Part shown: piece by piece, positions 32,871 through 43,900 of the stretch
Numbering within the stretch: the stretch's first letter is position 1
Layout: each line of letters opens with the position of its first letter
DNA from: Chromatiales bacterium
GTDB lineage: Bacteria; Pseudomonadota; Gammaproteobacteria; Steroidobacterales; GCA-2729495
NCBI GenBank assembly: GCA_002688175.1
Contig: NZCC01000068.1
Location: 1 to 64,000, forward strand
Direction of reading: 5' to 3'
Length of the DNA stretch: 64,000 nucleotides
Position numbers and translations under genes: made by a program
Notes under the pieces: model-generated
Told to the model about the DNA's origin: nothing
Seen by the model: only the letters and a program-made list of their open reading frames with translations
Database searches by the model: none

Positions 32871-34238
32871 ATGGGTGGATTTGTTACCAATATCCTATCG
32901 TTTGTCATCGCGATAGCCATTCTCGTTGCGGTACACGAGTGGGGTCATTATATCGTCGCACGACTTGCCGGTGTGAAAGTATTACGTTTCTCGATCGGCT
33001 TTGGCCGACCGCTGTGGATCAAGAAATATAGTCCGGATCAGACAGAATTCTGTATCTCGGCAATTCCGATTGGTGGCTACGTCAAGTTGCTTGATGAACG
33101 CGACTGTGCCGTATCACTGGTCGAGCAGAAACGTGCATTTAATCGTCAGTCGATCCCGGTCAAGACGGCTGTTCTGGTAGCCGGGCCGCTACTGAATTTC
33201 CTGTTTGCTATTGGCGCCTACTGGTGTATGTACATGGTCGGGGTGCCGGGACTTAAACCGGTCATCGGGGTTGTAGAGCCCGCCTCGATCGCGTCTCGCG
33301 CAGGGGTGATCGCCGGTGATGAAATCAACGCGGTCGGCGGGCGGGTAGTGGCAACCTGGGAGGGCGCAGTGCTTGAAATTCTCGGGCAGATGCTCGATGA
33401 GGGTGATATCGAACTACAGGTTACCGGTCAGGATGGTAGTCAGCGCCTCGTCGTCATGCATGCTGCCGGGCGGGAGTCAGAATTAACTGAACCGGGGCAG
33501 TTGTTTACCGGGCTGGGGATCAGCCCCTGGTCACCGGTTGTGCCGGCTGTTATCGATAAGTTAACGCCCGGTGGTCCTGCCGAACAAGCGGGACTGATTA
33601 GCGGGGACGAGGTGATTGCTGCCGATAACGAGCCAATTTCATCATGGACAGAGTGGGTCCAGTTTATTCGTATGCGGCCTGAGCAAACGATGACTGCGAC
33701 AATTTTGCGTGATGGCCATGAAACCCAATTTGAGATTCAGATTGGTGTTGCCGAGGATGATGGTGAGTCGATCGGGCGCATAGGGGCTTCGGTGCTGATC
33801 GTCGACGATTTGATGGCAGGGATGCGAGCTGAGCAGCGTTATGGGGTGATTGCTGCGTTTTCGGTTGCCGTAACAAAAACCTGGGACATGATTGCTCTGA
33901 CAGTGCGGATGCTTGCGAGCATGGTGACCGGCGGTGTATCGGTAAAGAATATCAGCGGTCCAATCAATATTGCACAATTCGCCGGACAAAGCGCCAGTAT
34001 CGGTCCTGTCGCCTTCCTCAGTTTCCTTGCAATTGTCAGTATCAGCCTTGGTATTTTGAATTTGTTGCCGATACCGATGCTTGATGGTGGGCAGATTGCA
34101 TATCAGATGATAGAGGCAATGAAAGGCAGTCCAATCTCCGAACGCACGCAAATCTTTGGTCAGCAGATGGGTATTATATTCCTGTTACTGTTAATGAGTT
34201 TTGCATTTTATAATGACTTGACGCGTATTTTTGGCTGA
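32871..34238 (+). CDS. rseP: Site-2 regulated intramembrane protease RseP
   Basis: A zinc metalloprotease of the inner membrane, 455 residues, that cleaves anti-sigma factors after a first cut and clears signal-peptide remnants. HEWGH at residues 22-26 gives the two His and the Glu of the active site, and LLPIPMLDGGQ near residue 400 supplies the Asp ligand. Two tandem PDZ domains (about 115-195 and 215-300) lie between. A GTG one codon upstream (32868) is an alternative. It overlaps no gene but lies tightly between cdsA and bamA. Confidence 0.95.
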   Translation: MGGFVTNILSFVIAIAILVAVHEWGHYIVARLAGVKVLRFSIGFGRPLWIKKYSPDQTEFCISAIPIGGYVKLLDERDCAVSLVEQKRAFNRQSIPVKTAVLVAGPLLNFLFAIGAYWCMYMVGVPGLKPVIGVVEPASIASRAGVIAGDEINAVGGRVVATWEGAVLEILGQMLDEGDIELQVTGQDGSQRLVVMHAAGRESELTEPGQLFTGLGISPWSPVVPAVIDKLTPGGPAEQAGLISGDEVIAADNEPISSWTEWVQFIRMRPEQTMTATILRDGHETQFEIQIGVAEDDGESIGRIGASVLIVDDLMAGMRAEQRYGVIAAFSVAVTKTWDMIALTVRMLASMVTGGVSVKNISGPINIAQFAGQSASIGPVAFLSFLAIVSISLGILNLLPIPMLDGGQIAYQMIEAMKGSPISERTQIFGQQMGIIFLLLLMSFAFYNDLTRIFG

Positions 34239-34245
34239 GCCAGAG

Positions 34246-36681
34246 ATGCGATTTTGTATGGTTTCTATCCCTGGAGCGATATGTGCGCGAGCATTCATGC
34301 TGCTCGCGTGTTGCCTGTTCGTCGAGGTTTCGCTGGCCCAGTCTTCTTTTGTCGTGCGGGATATTCGTGTTGAGGGTTTGCAACGTATTTCGGATGGGAC
34401 GGTATTTAATTATCTGCCGGTTAATATCGGTGACACGCTCGACCGACAGAGAATTCAGGAAGCGATGCGGGCGGTCTACGCCACCGGTTTTTTCAAGGAT
34501 GTTGAATTTCGCCTTGATGGCGATGCACTGATTATTGCGGTACTTGAGCGGCCTTCGATCGAATCGTTTACGATCGAGGGAAATAAGGATATCAAGACCG
34601 AGGATCTCGAACAGCCATTGGCAGATATTGGTCTGAAAGCCGGACGTACATTCAATCGTTCGGTTCTGGATGAGGTAGAACAGTCCTTGACTGACCAGTA
34701 TTTCAGCCAGGGCAAATATGCGGCCCAGGTCAGGGCTGAAGTTGAAGATGTTGGCGGCAATAAGGTACGGATTGCAATCAAGATCGTTGAAGGTGATCGT
34801 GCTCGAATCCGGCAGATAAACCTGGTCGGTAATACAACCTATTCAGATGAGGATCTGCTTGAGGCATTTGAGCTCAAGACGCCTCACTGGTTGTCATTCA
34901 TTCGTCAGGATGATCGTTACTCACGTGAAGCGTTATCCGGTGATCTTGAGTCGCTGCGGTCCTATTACATGGATCGCGGTTTTGCTGATTTCTCGATTGA
35001 ATCAACGCAGGTCGCAATCTCGCCGGAAAAGGAAGATATCTTTATCACGGTCAACATCATCGAAGGCGATCGTTACAAGATATCCGATGTTCGTCTTGCC
35101 GGTGATTTGATTCTTACCGAACAGCAACTCAACCCATTTGTGCAGGTTAAACCCGGGCAGATTTACTCCCAGCGCCTGATTTCATCGAGCACTGAACTGA
35201 TCCGTCTGCGTCTTGGTGAAGAGGGCTATTCGTTTGCGACTATCGAACCGGTGCCTGAGCTTGATCGAGAGGCAAAGACTGTCGAACTTACGCTCTACGT
35301 TGATCCAAAGAACCGCGTTTATGTACACCGGATAAACTTCAACGGTGCTGATTCCGTCACCGATGAAGTGTTTCGCCGTGAAATGCGACAGTTCGAGAGT
35401 GGTTTCCTGTCCAATAACAGGGTTGAAAGATCTCGCATCAGGTTGCAGCGCTTACCTTATATCGAAGAAGTTACGGTTGAAACAAACCCGGTACCGGGAA
35501 CGCCGGATCTCGTCGATGTGGATTTTGAAATCAAGGAAGGTCTTCCCGGTCAGTTTGGCGGCGGTGTTGGTTATTCTGAATCTCAGAAACTGGTCTTTAA
35601 TGCCAACTTCGTACATACCAATTTTTTCGGTACCGGTACGCGTGTAGCTGCTGATGTTAATACCGGCCAGTTCAGAACTGTCTACAGCCTGTCGCACACG
35701 AATCCTTACAGTACAATCAACGGTGTTAGTCGTACTTTGAGCATGGCTTACCGGGACATTACCCAGTTCACAGCAGATGCATCTGAGCTGGACACGCAAA
35801 CGTTGTCGGCAAGAGTTGAGTACAGCTATCCATTTACTGAGTTTCAGACCGTGGTTCTTGGCTTCGGCTGGAATGCGGCGGAACTGCTTGCGACCACGGG
35901 CAGTACGCTACAGGCTCAGGAATGGGTTTCAAGCAATGGCAATACTTTCGTCGAATCGGGTGTAGGTGGTACCAAGTTCTCTACCTACGAACTTATTGCC
36001 GGCTGGATCTACGATACGCGTAATCGTTCGTTGTTTGCTGATCGGGGCGGTCGGCAGAGCCTGATATTGAACTACTCGATACCGATTGCCGATGTTGAGT
36101 ATTACACGATGAACTATTCCTTTCTCCGCTATATGCCGTTGACGCGATGGTTTACGCTGTCGTTAAAAGCAGATGTTCGCTTTGGTGAGGCGCTTGGTGA
36201 TACGACTGCCCTGCCGCCCTTCAGGAACCATTTTGCTGGTGGACCGAATACGGTGCGCGGTTTTCGCGAAAATGGTCTTGGCCCCCGTGATTCATTCGGC
36301 AATCGGTACGGCGGAAATCTGCTGACGGTCTCGCAGACCCAGCTAATATTGCCGATCCCGGCCGGCTGGCGTTCGAGGGCCAGATTTACGTTGTTTTTCG
36401 ATATCGGCAATGTATTCTCGACGGATGATGTGACGTTCTACAATACCAGCTGTAACTCATTTATAACGCCCGAGAATTGTAATGCGAGCAACGTAATCGG
36501 TTATGATTTCGATATTGACGAGCTGAAATACTCATATGGCATTGCGGCTGAGTGGCTTGCGCCTTTGGGATTGTTCAGGTTTAGCTACGCCTTTCCACAG
36601 AATCAGGCCCCATTTGTGGCCGATGGTCCTTTCGGTGATCAAACCGAGCGATTCCAGTTTTCTATTGGTGGGGCATTTTGA
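34246..36681 (+). CDS. bamA: Outer membrane protein assembly factor BamA
   Basis: A protein of 811 residues with a signal peptide (FMLLACCLFVEVSLAQ), five periplasmic POTRA domains (about 25-425) and a 16-strand Omp85 barrel. The barrel holds the RGF motif in NTVRGFRENGLG near residue 673, which lies on loop 6. The last residue is Phe, as expected for a self-recognised beta-signal. It inserts barrel proteins into the outer membrane. The ATG at 34246 is used; a TTG at 34231 and an ATG at 34258 are in frame. The start region lies eight bases after the rseP stop. Confidence 0.96.
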   Translation: MRFCMVSIPGAICARAFMLLACCLFVEVSLAQSSFVVRDIRVEGLQRISDGTVFNYLPVNIGDTLDRQRIQEAMRAVYATGFFKDVEFRLDGDALIIAVLERPSIESFTIEGNKDIKTEDLEQPLADIGLKAGRTFNRSVLDEVEQSLTDQYFSQGKYAAQVRAEVEDVGGNKVRIAIKIVEGDRARIRQINLVGNTTYSDEDLLEAFELKTPHWLSFIRQDDRYSREALSGDLESLRSYYMDRGFADFSIESTQVAISPEKEDIFITVNIIEGDRYKISDVRLAGDLILTEQQLNPFVQVKPGQIYSQRLISSSTELIRLRLGEEGYSFATIEPVPELDREAKTVELTLYVDPKNRVYVHRINFNGADSVTDEVFRREMRQFESGFLSNNRVERSRIRLQRLPYIEEVTVETNPVPGTPDLVDVDFEIKEGLPGQFGGGVGYSESQKLVFNANFVHTNFFGTGTRVAADVNTGQFRTVYSLSHTNPYSTINGVSRTLSMAYRDITQFTADASELDTQTLSARVEYSYPFTEFQTVVLGFGWNAAELLATTGSTLQAQEWVSSNGNTFVESGVGGTKFSTYELIAGWIYDTRNRSLFADRGGRQSLILNYSIPIADVEYYTMNYSFLRYMPLTRWFTLSLKADVRFGEALGDTTALPPFRNHFAGGPNTVRGFRENGLGPRDSFGNRYGGNLLTVSQTQLILPIPAGWRSRARFTLFFDIGNVFSTDDVTFYNTSCNSFITPENCNASNVIGYDFDIDELKYSYGIAAEWLAPLGLFRFSYAFPQNQAPFVADGPFGDQTERFQFSIGGAF

Positions 36682-36695
36682 TTTTCTAGGAATGG

Positions 36696-37235
36696 ATGGT
36701 GCTTATGTTTACACAGATAAAGTTTTTGTTTGTCATCCTGGCAGTTTTGTTAGCGATGTCGGGTGTCGCCCAAGCTGAAGGCCTCAAGATTGGTTTCGTT
36801 AATGTTGGTCGGTTGAGTGAATCGCCGCAGGCAACCGATGCTATGGAGGGTCTCCAGGAAGAATTTGCGCCGCGGCAACGCGAGGTTGTTGCCATGCAAA
36901 CCGAATTACAGGAAAGACAAGAGCAGATCCGGCGAGACCTTGAAGTGATGGGGCCGGAAGAACGACGCAATGCTGAGCGCGATCTGCGCCGCGACGAGCG
37001 TGAACTGGCGCGTAGTCAGCAAGAGTTTCAGGAAGATATCAACCTGCGGCGCAATGAGTCGCTCGGCAAGCTGCAGCGCGAATTGCTGCGCCAGGTCCAG
37101 GGTTATGCTGCGGAACAGGGTTATGACCTGATTGTCAGTGAGGGCGTTTTGTATGCCAGTACTACAATTGACATCACCGAGCAGGTGCTGGCCGGACTCA
37201 AGGCAAGTTATGCTGAACAACCTGCCGGTGATTAA
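36696..37235 (+). CDS. skp: Periplasmic chaperone Skp/OmpH
   Basis: A protein of 179 residues with a signal peptide ending GVAQA. The mature N-terminus LKIGFVNVGRL is a Skp strand, and the following 90 residues are a charged, Gln/Glu/Arg-rich coiled coil as in the tentacles of the Skp trimer. The chain closes with a strand at GYDLIVSEGVLYAS. It holds unfolded outer-membrane proteins for BamA, encoded just upstream. The ATG at 36705 is a possible alternative start; AGGA at 36688 favours 36696. Confidence 0.93.
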   Translation: MVLMFTQIKFLFVILAVLLAMSGVAQAEGLKIGFVNVGRLSESPQATDAMEGLQEEFAPRQREVVAMQTELQERQEQIRRDLEVMGPEERRNAERDLRRDERELARSQQEFQEDINLRRNESLGKLQRELLRQVQGYAAEQGYDLIVSEGVLYASTTIDITEQVLAGLKASYAEQPAGD

Positions 37236-37256
37236 ACGAGTGTCCGGGATCAATTG

Positions 37257-38306
37257 ATGAGTATTAGCCTCGGTGAAATTGCTGCTCGTTACGGTTGCGA
37301 GTTACAGGGTGATCCGGAGGCGCAGGTTTCTCATGTTGCAACACTGAGTGCTGCAGGGTGTGATTCGATCACATTCCTTGCCAATAAGTTATATCGGCAG
37401 CAGCTTGAGACGACGGCCGCGGCCGCCGTCATTCTGTCGGCAGAACATGCTGAAGCCTGTCCGACTGCTGCCATCGTGGCGCCGAATCCGTATGCTGTCT
37501 ATGCCCGGGTAGCTACGGAGTTGCATCCGCCCCTGGCGCTGGTCTCAGGTATCGATGCGCAAGCTTCAGTAGGTGAAGGTTGTACGCTGGCACCCTCATG
37601 TCAGGTTGCCGCGGGTGCTGTCATCGAGGACGGCGCAACACTCGGTGAACGTGTCAGCATCGGACCTAACAGCGTCGTCGGTCGTGACGCACAGATCGGC
37701 GACGACACGCAGTTGATGGCCAATGTAACGGTGTACCACGGGGTACGTATCGGCAGACGGTGCCTGTTGCACAGCGGTGCAGTGATTGGCGCTGATGGGT
37801 TCGGCATCGCTCAGGATGAGGCCGGCTGGACCAAAGTACCTCAGGTTGGTGGCGTCGACATTGCCGATGACGTTGAAATCGGTGCGAATACGACTATCGA
37901 TCGTGGTGCTATCGATGACACAGTCATTTGTGCGGGCGTCAAGCTCGACAACCAGATCCAGATTGCGCACAACGTTGTGATTGGCGCCCATACGGCTATC
38001 GCGGCACTCGCTGGTGTTTCCGGGAGTACGACTGTTGGCGCTGGATGTTTGATCGGAGGCGCATGCATAATTGCCGGACATCTGTCCATTTGTGATCAGG
38101 TGATGTTGGCTGCAGGGAGCGGGGTGTCCAGTTCGATCGACAAACCCGGTGCCTATGGCGGATTTCCCGCAATGACCGATGAGATCAGTCGCTGGCGCAG
38201 GAATGTTGTCCGTTACAGTCAGCTCGATGAGATGGCGCGTCGGTTGCGAAAGGTTGAGAAACTCGCAGAAAAAATGGCCGACCAGGAAAAGTTGAATAAT
38301 TCATGA
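37257..38306 (+). CDS. lpxD: UDP-3-O-acylglucosamine N-acyltransferase
   Basis: A left-handed beta-helix acyltransferase of 349 residues for the third step of lipid A synthesis. An N-terminal uridine-binding domain (about 1-100, with SITFLANKLYRQQL) is followed by hexapeptide repeats. The catalytic His lies in QIAHNVVIGAHT near residue 240, and a helical tail ends the chain. ATG 37257 is chosen over TTG 37254. Its stop overlaps lpxA as ATGA; fabZ, which usually separates the two genes, is absent. Confidence 0.95.
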   Translation: MSISLGEIAARYGCELQGDPEAQVSHVATLSAAGCDSITFLANKLYRQQLETTAAAAVILSAEHAEACPTAAIVAPNPYAVYARVATELHPPLALVSGIDAQASVGEGCTLAPSCQVAAGAVIEDGATLGERVSIGPNSVVGRDAQIGDDTQLMANVTVYHGVRIGRRCLLHSGAVIGADGFGIAQDEAGWTKVPQVGGVDIADDVEIGANTTIDRGAIDDTVICAGVKLDNQIQIAHNVVIGAHTAIAALAGVSGSTTVGAGCLIGGACIIAGHLSICDQVMLAAGSGVSSSIDKPGAYGGFPAMTDEISRWRRNVVRYSQLDEMARRLRKVEKLAEKMADQEKLNNS

Positions 38307-39088
38307 GCGATACCGAGTTGATCCACCTGACGGCAATAATTTCCGCTGATGCTGAACTGGCTGAGAATATTGAGGTTGGACCCTATACGGTAATCGAATC
38401 CGGGGTCCGGATTGGTGCCGGCTCGAAGATAGGCGCTCATTGTTTCATCAAGGGCCCGACGACAATCGGCCAGAATAATCATTTTTACCCGTTTAGCTCG
38501 ATCGGTGACGATCCGCAGGATAAGAAATATGCCGGCGAGGCAACCCGTCTTGAAATTGGTTCGGGCAATACGGTTCGTGAGTACTGCACCATCAATCGCG
38601 GCACGACCCAGGACGAGGGTTTGACTCGCGTCGGTGACAATAACTGGCTCATGGCTTACACCCATATTGCACACGACTGTCACGTTGGCAACGACATTAT
38701 TATGGCGAACGGTGCGTCCCTGGCTGGCCACGTACACGTTCACGACTACGCTATACTGAGCGCATTCACGGCTATCCACCAGTTTTGCAGGATCGGTGCC
38801 TACAGTTTCATTGGCGCATACGGTGGGATTAGTAAAGACGTGCCGCCGTATATTGTTACTTTTGGCCAACCACCTGAAGCGCGCAGCATTAATTCCGAGG
38901 GTTTGCGCCGACACAATTTTTCCAGCGAACAGATTCGCAGCCTCAAGGAAGCCTATCGCATTCTGTATCGTTCGGATCTGCGCCTGGTTGAAGCCAGGGT
39001 CCAGCTCGGAGAGTTGGTAACGGAGAAGCCGGAACTGGCGATTCTAATCGAGTTTCTCGATAAATCCGAACGTGGCATTTTCCGCTAG
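38303..39088 (+). CDS. lpxA: UDP-N-acetylglucosamine acyltransferase
   Basis: A hexapeptide-repeat enzyme of 261 residues that starts lipid A synthesis by adding a 3-hydroxyacyl chain to UDP-GlcNAc. Landmarks are PFSSIGDDPQDKKY near residue 66, REYCTINRGT near residue 94, the catalytic His in HIAHDCHVGN near residue 122 and AIHQFCRIGAYSFIGA near residue 157. A C-terminal helical domain follows. It overlaps lpxD by four bases. Confidence 0.96.
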   Translation: MSDTELIHLTAIISADAELAENIEVGPYTVIESGVRIGAGSKIGAHCFIKGPTTIGQNNHFYPFSSIGDDPQDKKYAGEATRLEIGSGNTVREYCTINRGTTQDEGLTRVGDNNWLMAYTHIAHDCHVGNDIIMANGASLAGHVHVHDYAILSAFTAIHQFCRIGAYSFIGAYGGISKDVPPYIVTFGQPPEARSINSEGLRRHNFSSEQIRSLKEAYRILYRSDLRLVEARVQLGELVTEKPELAILIEFLDKSERGIFR

Positions 39089-39126
39089 CTGCCTCTCTTG
39101 CTGCAGCTGTCCTGACGAGTAATTGC

Positions 39127-40284
39127 ATGCCAAGGGTTGTTGTCATCGCTGGTGAAGCCTCCGGTGATCGGTTGGGTGCCAGTTTCATTCGTAGCGCTCT
39201 TGCGCAACGTCCCGACTTGAAAATTGAGGGTATTGCCGGGCCCCTGATGCGTGCCGCCGGTTGCGATGCATGGTTCGACAGTCAGGATCTTGCGGTGATG
39301 GGGTTCGTTGATGTCATCCGCCATTTACCCCGTTTGTTGCGCATCAAGCGTTCAGTGGTTCGTCGTCTGCTGGCTGATCCGCCGGATGTGCTGCTGGGTA
39401 TCGATGCACCGGATTTCAATCTACGGGTCGAAAAAGTGGCCCGTCGGGCGGGCATTCCCACCGTACATTATGTGTGTCCGTCAGTCTGGGCCTGGCGTGA
39501 GGGGCGGGTCCGGGTGTTGCGCAAGGTCTGTGATCGAATCCTGTGCCTGCTCCCGTTTGAGCCTGCGTTTCTCGCGCAGCATGGCATTGATGGTGAATTT
39601 GTCGGCCATCCACTGGCTGATGAGATTCCGCCCGAGGTCAATCAGGATGAGGCCCGGCGCCGGCTTGGAATCGGCCCGGGTCCCGTGGTCACGATCATGT
39701 CCGGCAGCCGGGTTAGCGAGGTCGAACGTCTCGGCCCTCATTTCGCGCAGGCCGCCGCCTGGCTGAGCAACGAGGTCGATGGGATTCATTTTGTCGTGCC
39801 GGCCGCCAGTGCTGTATTGCGCGGTATGATTGAGTCACAGTTCAATGCACTTGCTCCGTCAGCCCGGGTGATCATTCAGGATAGTGATGCCCATGCGGCG
39901 ATCGCTGCCGGCGATGTTGTGCTGCTTGCCTCCGGCACCGCATCACTGGAGGCAATGTTATCGAAGCGGCCAATGGTCGTTGCCTATCGGGTCTCACCGA
40001 TTAACTATTTTGCGGCAAAATTGCTGCGTGCAATCGGTGTCTTGAAAGTGATTTATTTTTCGTTACCGAATCTGCTGGCCAATCGACAGCTGGTGCCGGA
40101 ACTTCTCCAGGAACAGGTGACGGCCGAAGTGCTCGGGAAGAATATTCTGGCTGTCATGCAAGCGTCGCCGCAGCGTGATGAACTCCTGGTGACGTTTGAC
40201 CAGTTGCAGGCTCAACTGCGTTGTTCAGCCGGTGACCGTGCAGCACAAGCCGTGCTTAAATTGGCCGGATTGCTAGAATCTTGA
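39127..40284 (+). CDS. lpxB: Lipid-A-disaccharide synthase
   Basis: A family GT19 glycosyltransferase of 385 residues that joins UDP-diacylglucosamine and lipid X. It starts with the AGEASGDRLGA motif. LLGIDAPDFNLRVEK near residue 96, HYVCPSVWAWREGR near residue 114, MSGSRVSEVERL near residue 193 and ASGTASLEAML near residue 264 match the family. It sits 38 bases after lpxA in the lipid A cluster. Confidence 0.96.
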   Translation: MPRVVVIAGEASGDRLGASFIRSALAQRPDLKIEGIAGPLMRAAGCDAWFDSQDLAVMGFVDVIRHLPRLLRIKRSVVRRLLADPPDVLLGIDAPDFNLRVEKVARRAGIPTVHYVCPSVWAWREGRVRVLRKVCDRILCLLPFEPAFLAQHGIDGEFVGHPLADEIPPEVNQDEARRRLGIGPGPVVTIMSGSRVSEVERLGPHFAQAAAWLSNEVDGIHFVVPAASAVLRGMIESQFNALAPSARVIIQDSDAHAAIAAGDVVLLASGTASLEAMLSKRPMVVAYRVSPINYFAAKLLRAIGVLKVIYFSLPNLLANRQLVPELLQEQVTAEVLGKNILAVMQASPQRDELLVTFDQLQAQLRCSAGDRAAQAVLKLAGLLES

Positions 40285-40290
40285 ACAGAC

Positions 40291-40938
40291 ATGGGAAATG
40301 ATTTTCGTTTCATGAACAAGGCCATGGACAGGGACTCAGGCTATGAAGTGGGCGCCATCGGTGGTATTGATGAGGCCGGTCGCGGGCCACTGGCCGGCCC
40401 GGTTGTGGCCGCGGTTGTAGTGCTGACGCCGGACCAGCATATTGACGGCGTGCGTGATTCGAAGCAATTAACGCCACGCCGACGCACGGCATTAGCCGCC
40501 GAGATCAGGTGTCATGCAGCAGCCTGGTCGGTCGCCCGAGCCGAGGTCGCCGAGATCGATAATATTAATATTCTGCAGGCAACGATGCTGGCGATGCGTC
40601 GTGCTGTTGAACAGCTGGACCAGTTGCCAGATGAGTTATGTATCGATGGGAATCGGGCGCCCGAGTTACCCGGGTACCACGGGCAAACTACGACGATTGT
40701 TGGTGGTGACCGAACTTGTTTGGCCATCTCGGCAGCGTCGATTCTTGCCAAAGTGGTTCGCGATGATCTGATGCTGGATCTTGACCGTGCCTTCCCGAAT
40801 TATGGTTTCGCGCAACACAAGGGCTATCCGACGGCGCAGCATCGTGAAGCCTTGCTGCATTATGGCCCGTGTGCTGCGCATCGCCGCAGTTTCAGGCCGG
40901 TCCGGCAGGCGATTGAAGCCGGGGGTGGCTGCGCATGA
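40291..40938 (+). CDS. rnhB: Ribonuclease HII
   Basis: An RNase H2 of 215 residues that removes RNA, including single ribonucleotides, from DNA. The catalytic GIDEAGRGPLAGPVV is near residue 25, with further acidic residues in VRDSKQL and LCIDGNRAPEL. The start MGNDF is one of three in-frame ATGs (40291, 40312, 40324). Its stop overlaps dnaE as ATGA. Confidence 0.94.
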   Translation: MGNDFRFMNKAMDRDSGYEVGAIGGIDEAGRGPLAGPVVAAVVVLTPDQHIDGVRDSKQLTPRRRTALAAEIRCHAAAWSVARAEVAEIDNINILQATMLAMRRAVEQLDQLPDELCIDGNRAPELPGYHGQTTTIVGGDRTCLAISAASILAKVVRDDLMLDLDRAFPNYGFAQHKGYPTAQHREALLHYGPCAAHRRSFRPVRQAIEAGGGCA

Positions 40939-43900
40939 CGCCATCGTTTGTTCATCTGCACCTGCATACCGAGTTTTCGATTGTCGATAGCGTGTTGCGA
41001 GTAAAAGACCTGATGGCCGCAACTGCCAAGGCTGAAATGCCTGCTGTGGCGCTGACTGACCAGAATAACCTGTTTGCACTCGTAAAGTTCTACCGGGCGG
41101 CGCATAAGGCCGGGCTCAAGCCGATTATCGGTGCCGAGGTCTGGTTTCGGGTGCACTCTGAGGACGAGCCGTCGCGCCTGATCCTTTTGTGTCGAAATAA
41201 CCAGGGTTATAAGAGCCTGTCACGCCTGTTGACACGTGCCTTCCTCGAAGGACTACAGGACGGTGTTCCGGTAATCAGTCGTGACTGGCTCGAGACAGGG
41301 GTTACTGACGGTCTGATGGCCTTGTCAGGGGGCCGCGAAGGTTACATTGGCAAGTTACTGCTTGCCGGGCAGCTCGAACTGGCGGGTAGCGTGCTTAATG
41401 AATTACGCGAACTGTTTGCGGGTGATTTTTTTATCGAGCTGCAGCGCACGGGTCGCCAGTATGAGCAGGAATACCTGGCTGCAGCGGTCGAACTGGCTGC
41501 GACGAACGGTTGCCCGGTGGTGGCGACTAACGATGTCCGATTTCTGCGTCCGGAAGATTTTGAAGCGCACGAGGCGCGGGTCTGTATACAGCAGGGATGT
41601 GTGCTTGATGACCCGAATCGGCCCCGTGACTATACCGAGCAACAATATCTGCGTAGCCCTGATGAAATGGCCGAGTTGTTTGCTGATTTACCCGAGGCTC
41701 TGGCCAACAGCGTCGAAATCGCGAAGCGCTGTAATGCCGAGCTGTCGCTCGGCAAGTCTTTTCTGCCTGAATACGAGGTCCCGGATGGTCTGACGATTGA
41801 CTTATTCCTGGAGCAGGAAGCCCGGCAGGGGCTCATATGGCGTTTGCAGCTCAGCGACTTTGATGCTGCCCCGGCAATTTATCGTGAACGTATGAAGGTC
41901 GAGCTTGATGTCATAACCAAAATGGGTTTCCCGGGTTATTTCCTGATCGTCGCCGATTTTATTCGCTGGTCAAGAGAAAACGCTATCCCGGTCGGTCCCG
42001 GGCGCGGCTCAGGCGCCGGATCGCTGGTTGCCTGGGTGTTGAGAATTACCGAACTTGATCCGATTAAGCATGAATTGCTGTTCGAACGATTTCTTAATCC
42101 GGAACGTGTGTCGATGCCGGACTTCGATATCGATTTTTGCATGGAAGGGCGTGACAAGGTCATTGACTATGTTTCAGAGCGCTATGGTCGTACCCGGGTA
42201 TCACAGATTATTACTTACGGCACGATGGCCGCAAAAGCCGTGGTGCGCGATGTTGCGCGCATACTCGGGCAGCCTTACGGTTTTGGAGATCGTATTGCAA
42301 AACTGATTCCGTTTGAGATTGGAATCACACTTGAAAAAGCTATAAGCCAGGAAAAAGAACTCAAGGATTTATACGCGAACGATGACGACGTGCGGACAGC
42401 AATTGATCTGGCCATGCAGATCGAAGGCCTGGTGCGCAATGCCGGCAAGCACGCCGGTGGAGTGGTCATTGCACCGACGACGATTACAGATTTTACGCCA
42501 TTATTTCGTGTTGAAGGTGAGTCGGTAACTGTTACGCAGTTTGACAAGGATGATGTAGACGCGGTCGGGCTGGTCAAGTTTGATTTTCTTGGGCTGCGAA
42601 CTTTGACGATCATTGACCATGCGGTCAGAACGATCAATAAGCAATGCGTTGGTCCGGACGAGCAGATTGATATTGCCACGATCCCTATGGATGACAAGGC
42701 CACCTATGACCTGCTCAGCGCCTGCAACACGACAGCGGTGTTCCAGCTCGAGTCGCGCGGCATGCGCGACTTGGTGAAACGACTGCGACCTGATCAGTTC
42801 GATGACATCGTTGCGCTCGTTGCACTTTTTCGGCCCGGTCCGTTGCAGTCAGGGATGGTTGATGACTTTATCAATCGGAAACACGGCGAGTCCGATCAAC
42901 CGATAGATTATTTCCATCCGGATCTTGAACCGGTACTGGAAAGTACCTATGGCGTAATCCTGTACCAGGAACAGGTCATGCAAATAGCGCAGCGGCTGTC
43001 CGGTTTTTCGCTGGGTGGTGCCGATATTCTGCGGCGTGCGATGGGCAAGAAAAAACCTGAAGAGATGGCACGACTGCGTAGCAGTTTTGTCGATGGCGCT
43101 GCTGGACGCGATGTAGATAGAAGGCTGGCGGGTAGAATATTTGATCTTGTCGAAAAATTTGCAGGTTATGGTTTCAACAAGTCACATTCAGCGGCGTATG
43201 CATTGCTTGCTTATCAGACGGCCTGGCTCAAGGCGCATTATCCCGCAGCCTTTATGGCGGCAGTCCTGAGTTCGGAGAAGGATGCTACGGACAAGCTGGT
43301 TATTCTGAAAGAGGATTGCAGGCTCAATAACCTGGATCTGATGCCGCCGGATATCAATGATTCGGGCTATCAGTTCAGTATTCGTGGTAATTCAGCGATT
43401 CGTTACGGGCTCGGAGCAGTCAAGGGACTCGGCCACAGCGCAATTGAAAAAATAATAACTGCCAGAGAGGCTGAACCATTCCACGATCTCGATGATTTTT
43501 GTCTTCGGGTCATTTCGCATAAAGTCAGCAGACGTGCAGTCGAAGCGCTGATCAAGACCGGCGCGATGGATGAACTTGGACCAAACAGGCCCAGTCTGTT
43601 GGCTCGGGTTCCGGCAGCTATCGGTGCTGCGGAGCAGGCAGCACGCCTGCGTGATTCGGGTCAGGTTGATCTGTTTGGCAGTGGTTCCAGTTCCGCAACA
43701 CAGGCGACACCGGTTAAAGCACTGCCCGATTGGGGGTTTCGTCAACAACTGGTGGCGGAGCGGGATAGCCTTGGTTTATACATGAGCGGCCATCCATTTG
43801 ATGAGTATCGCCATGACGGGCCGTTCGTGTCGTCCGGGACGATCAGCTGTCTGAAAAGTACCCGGCCGGTGGCCAAGGGGGATAAACCCTGGACAGGTGG

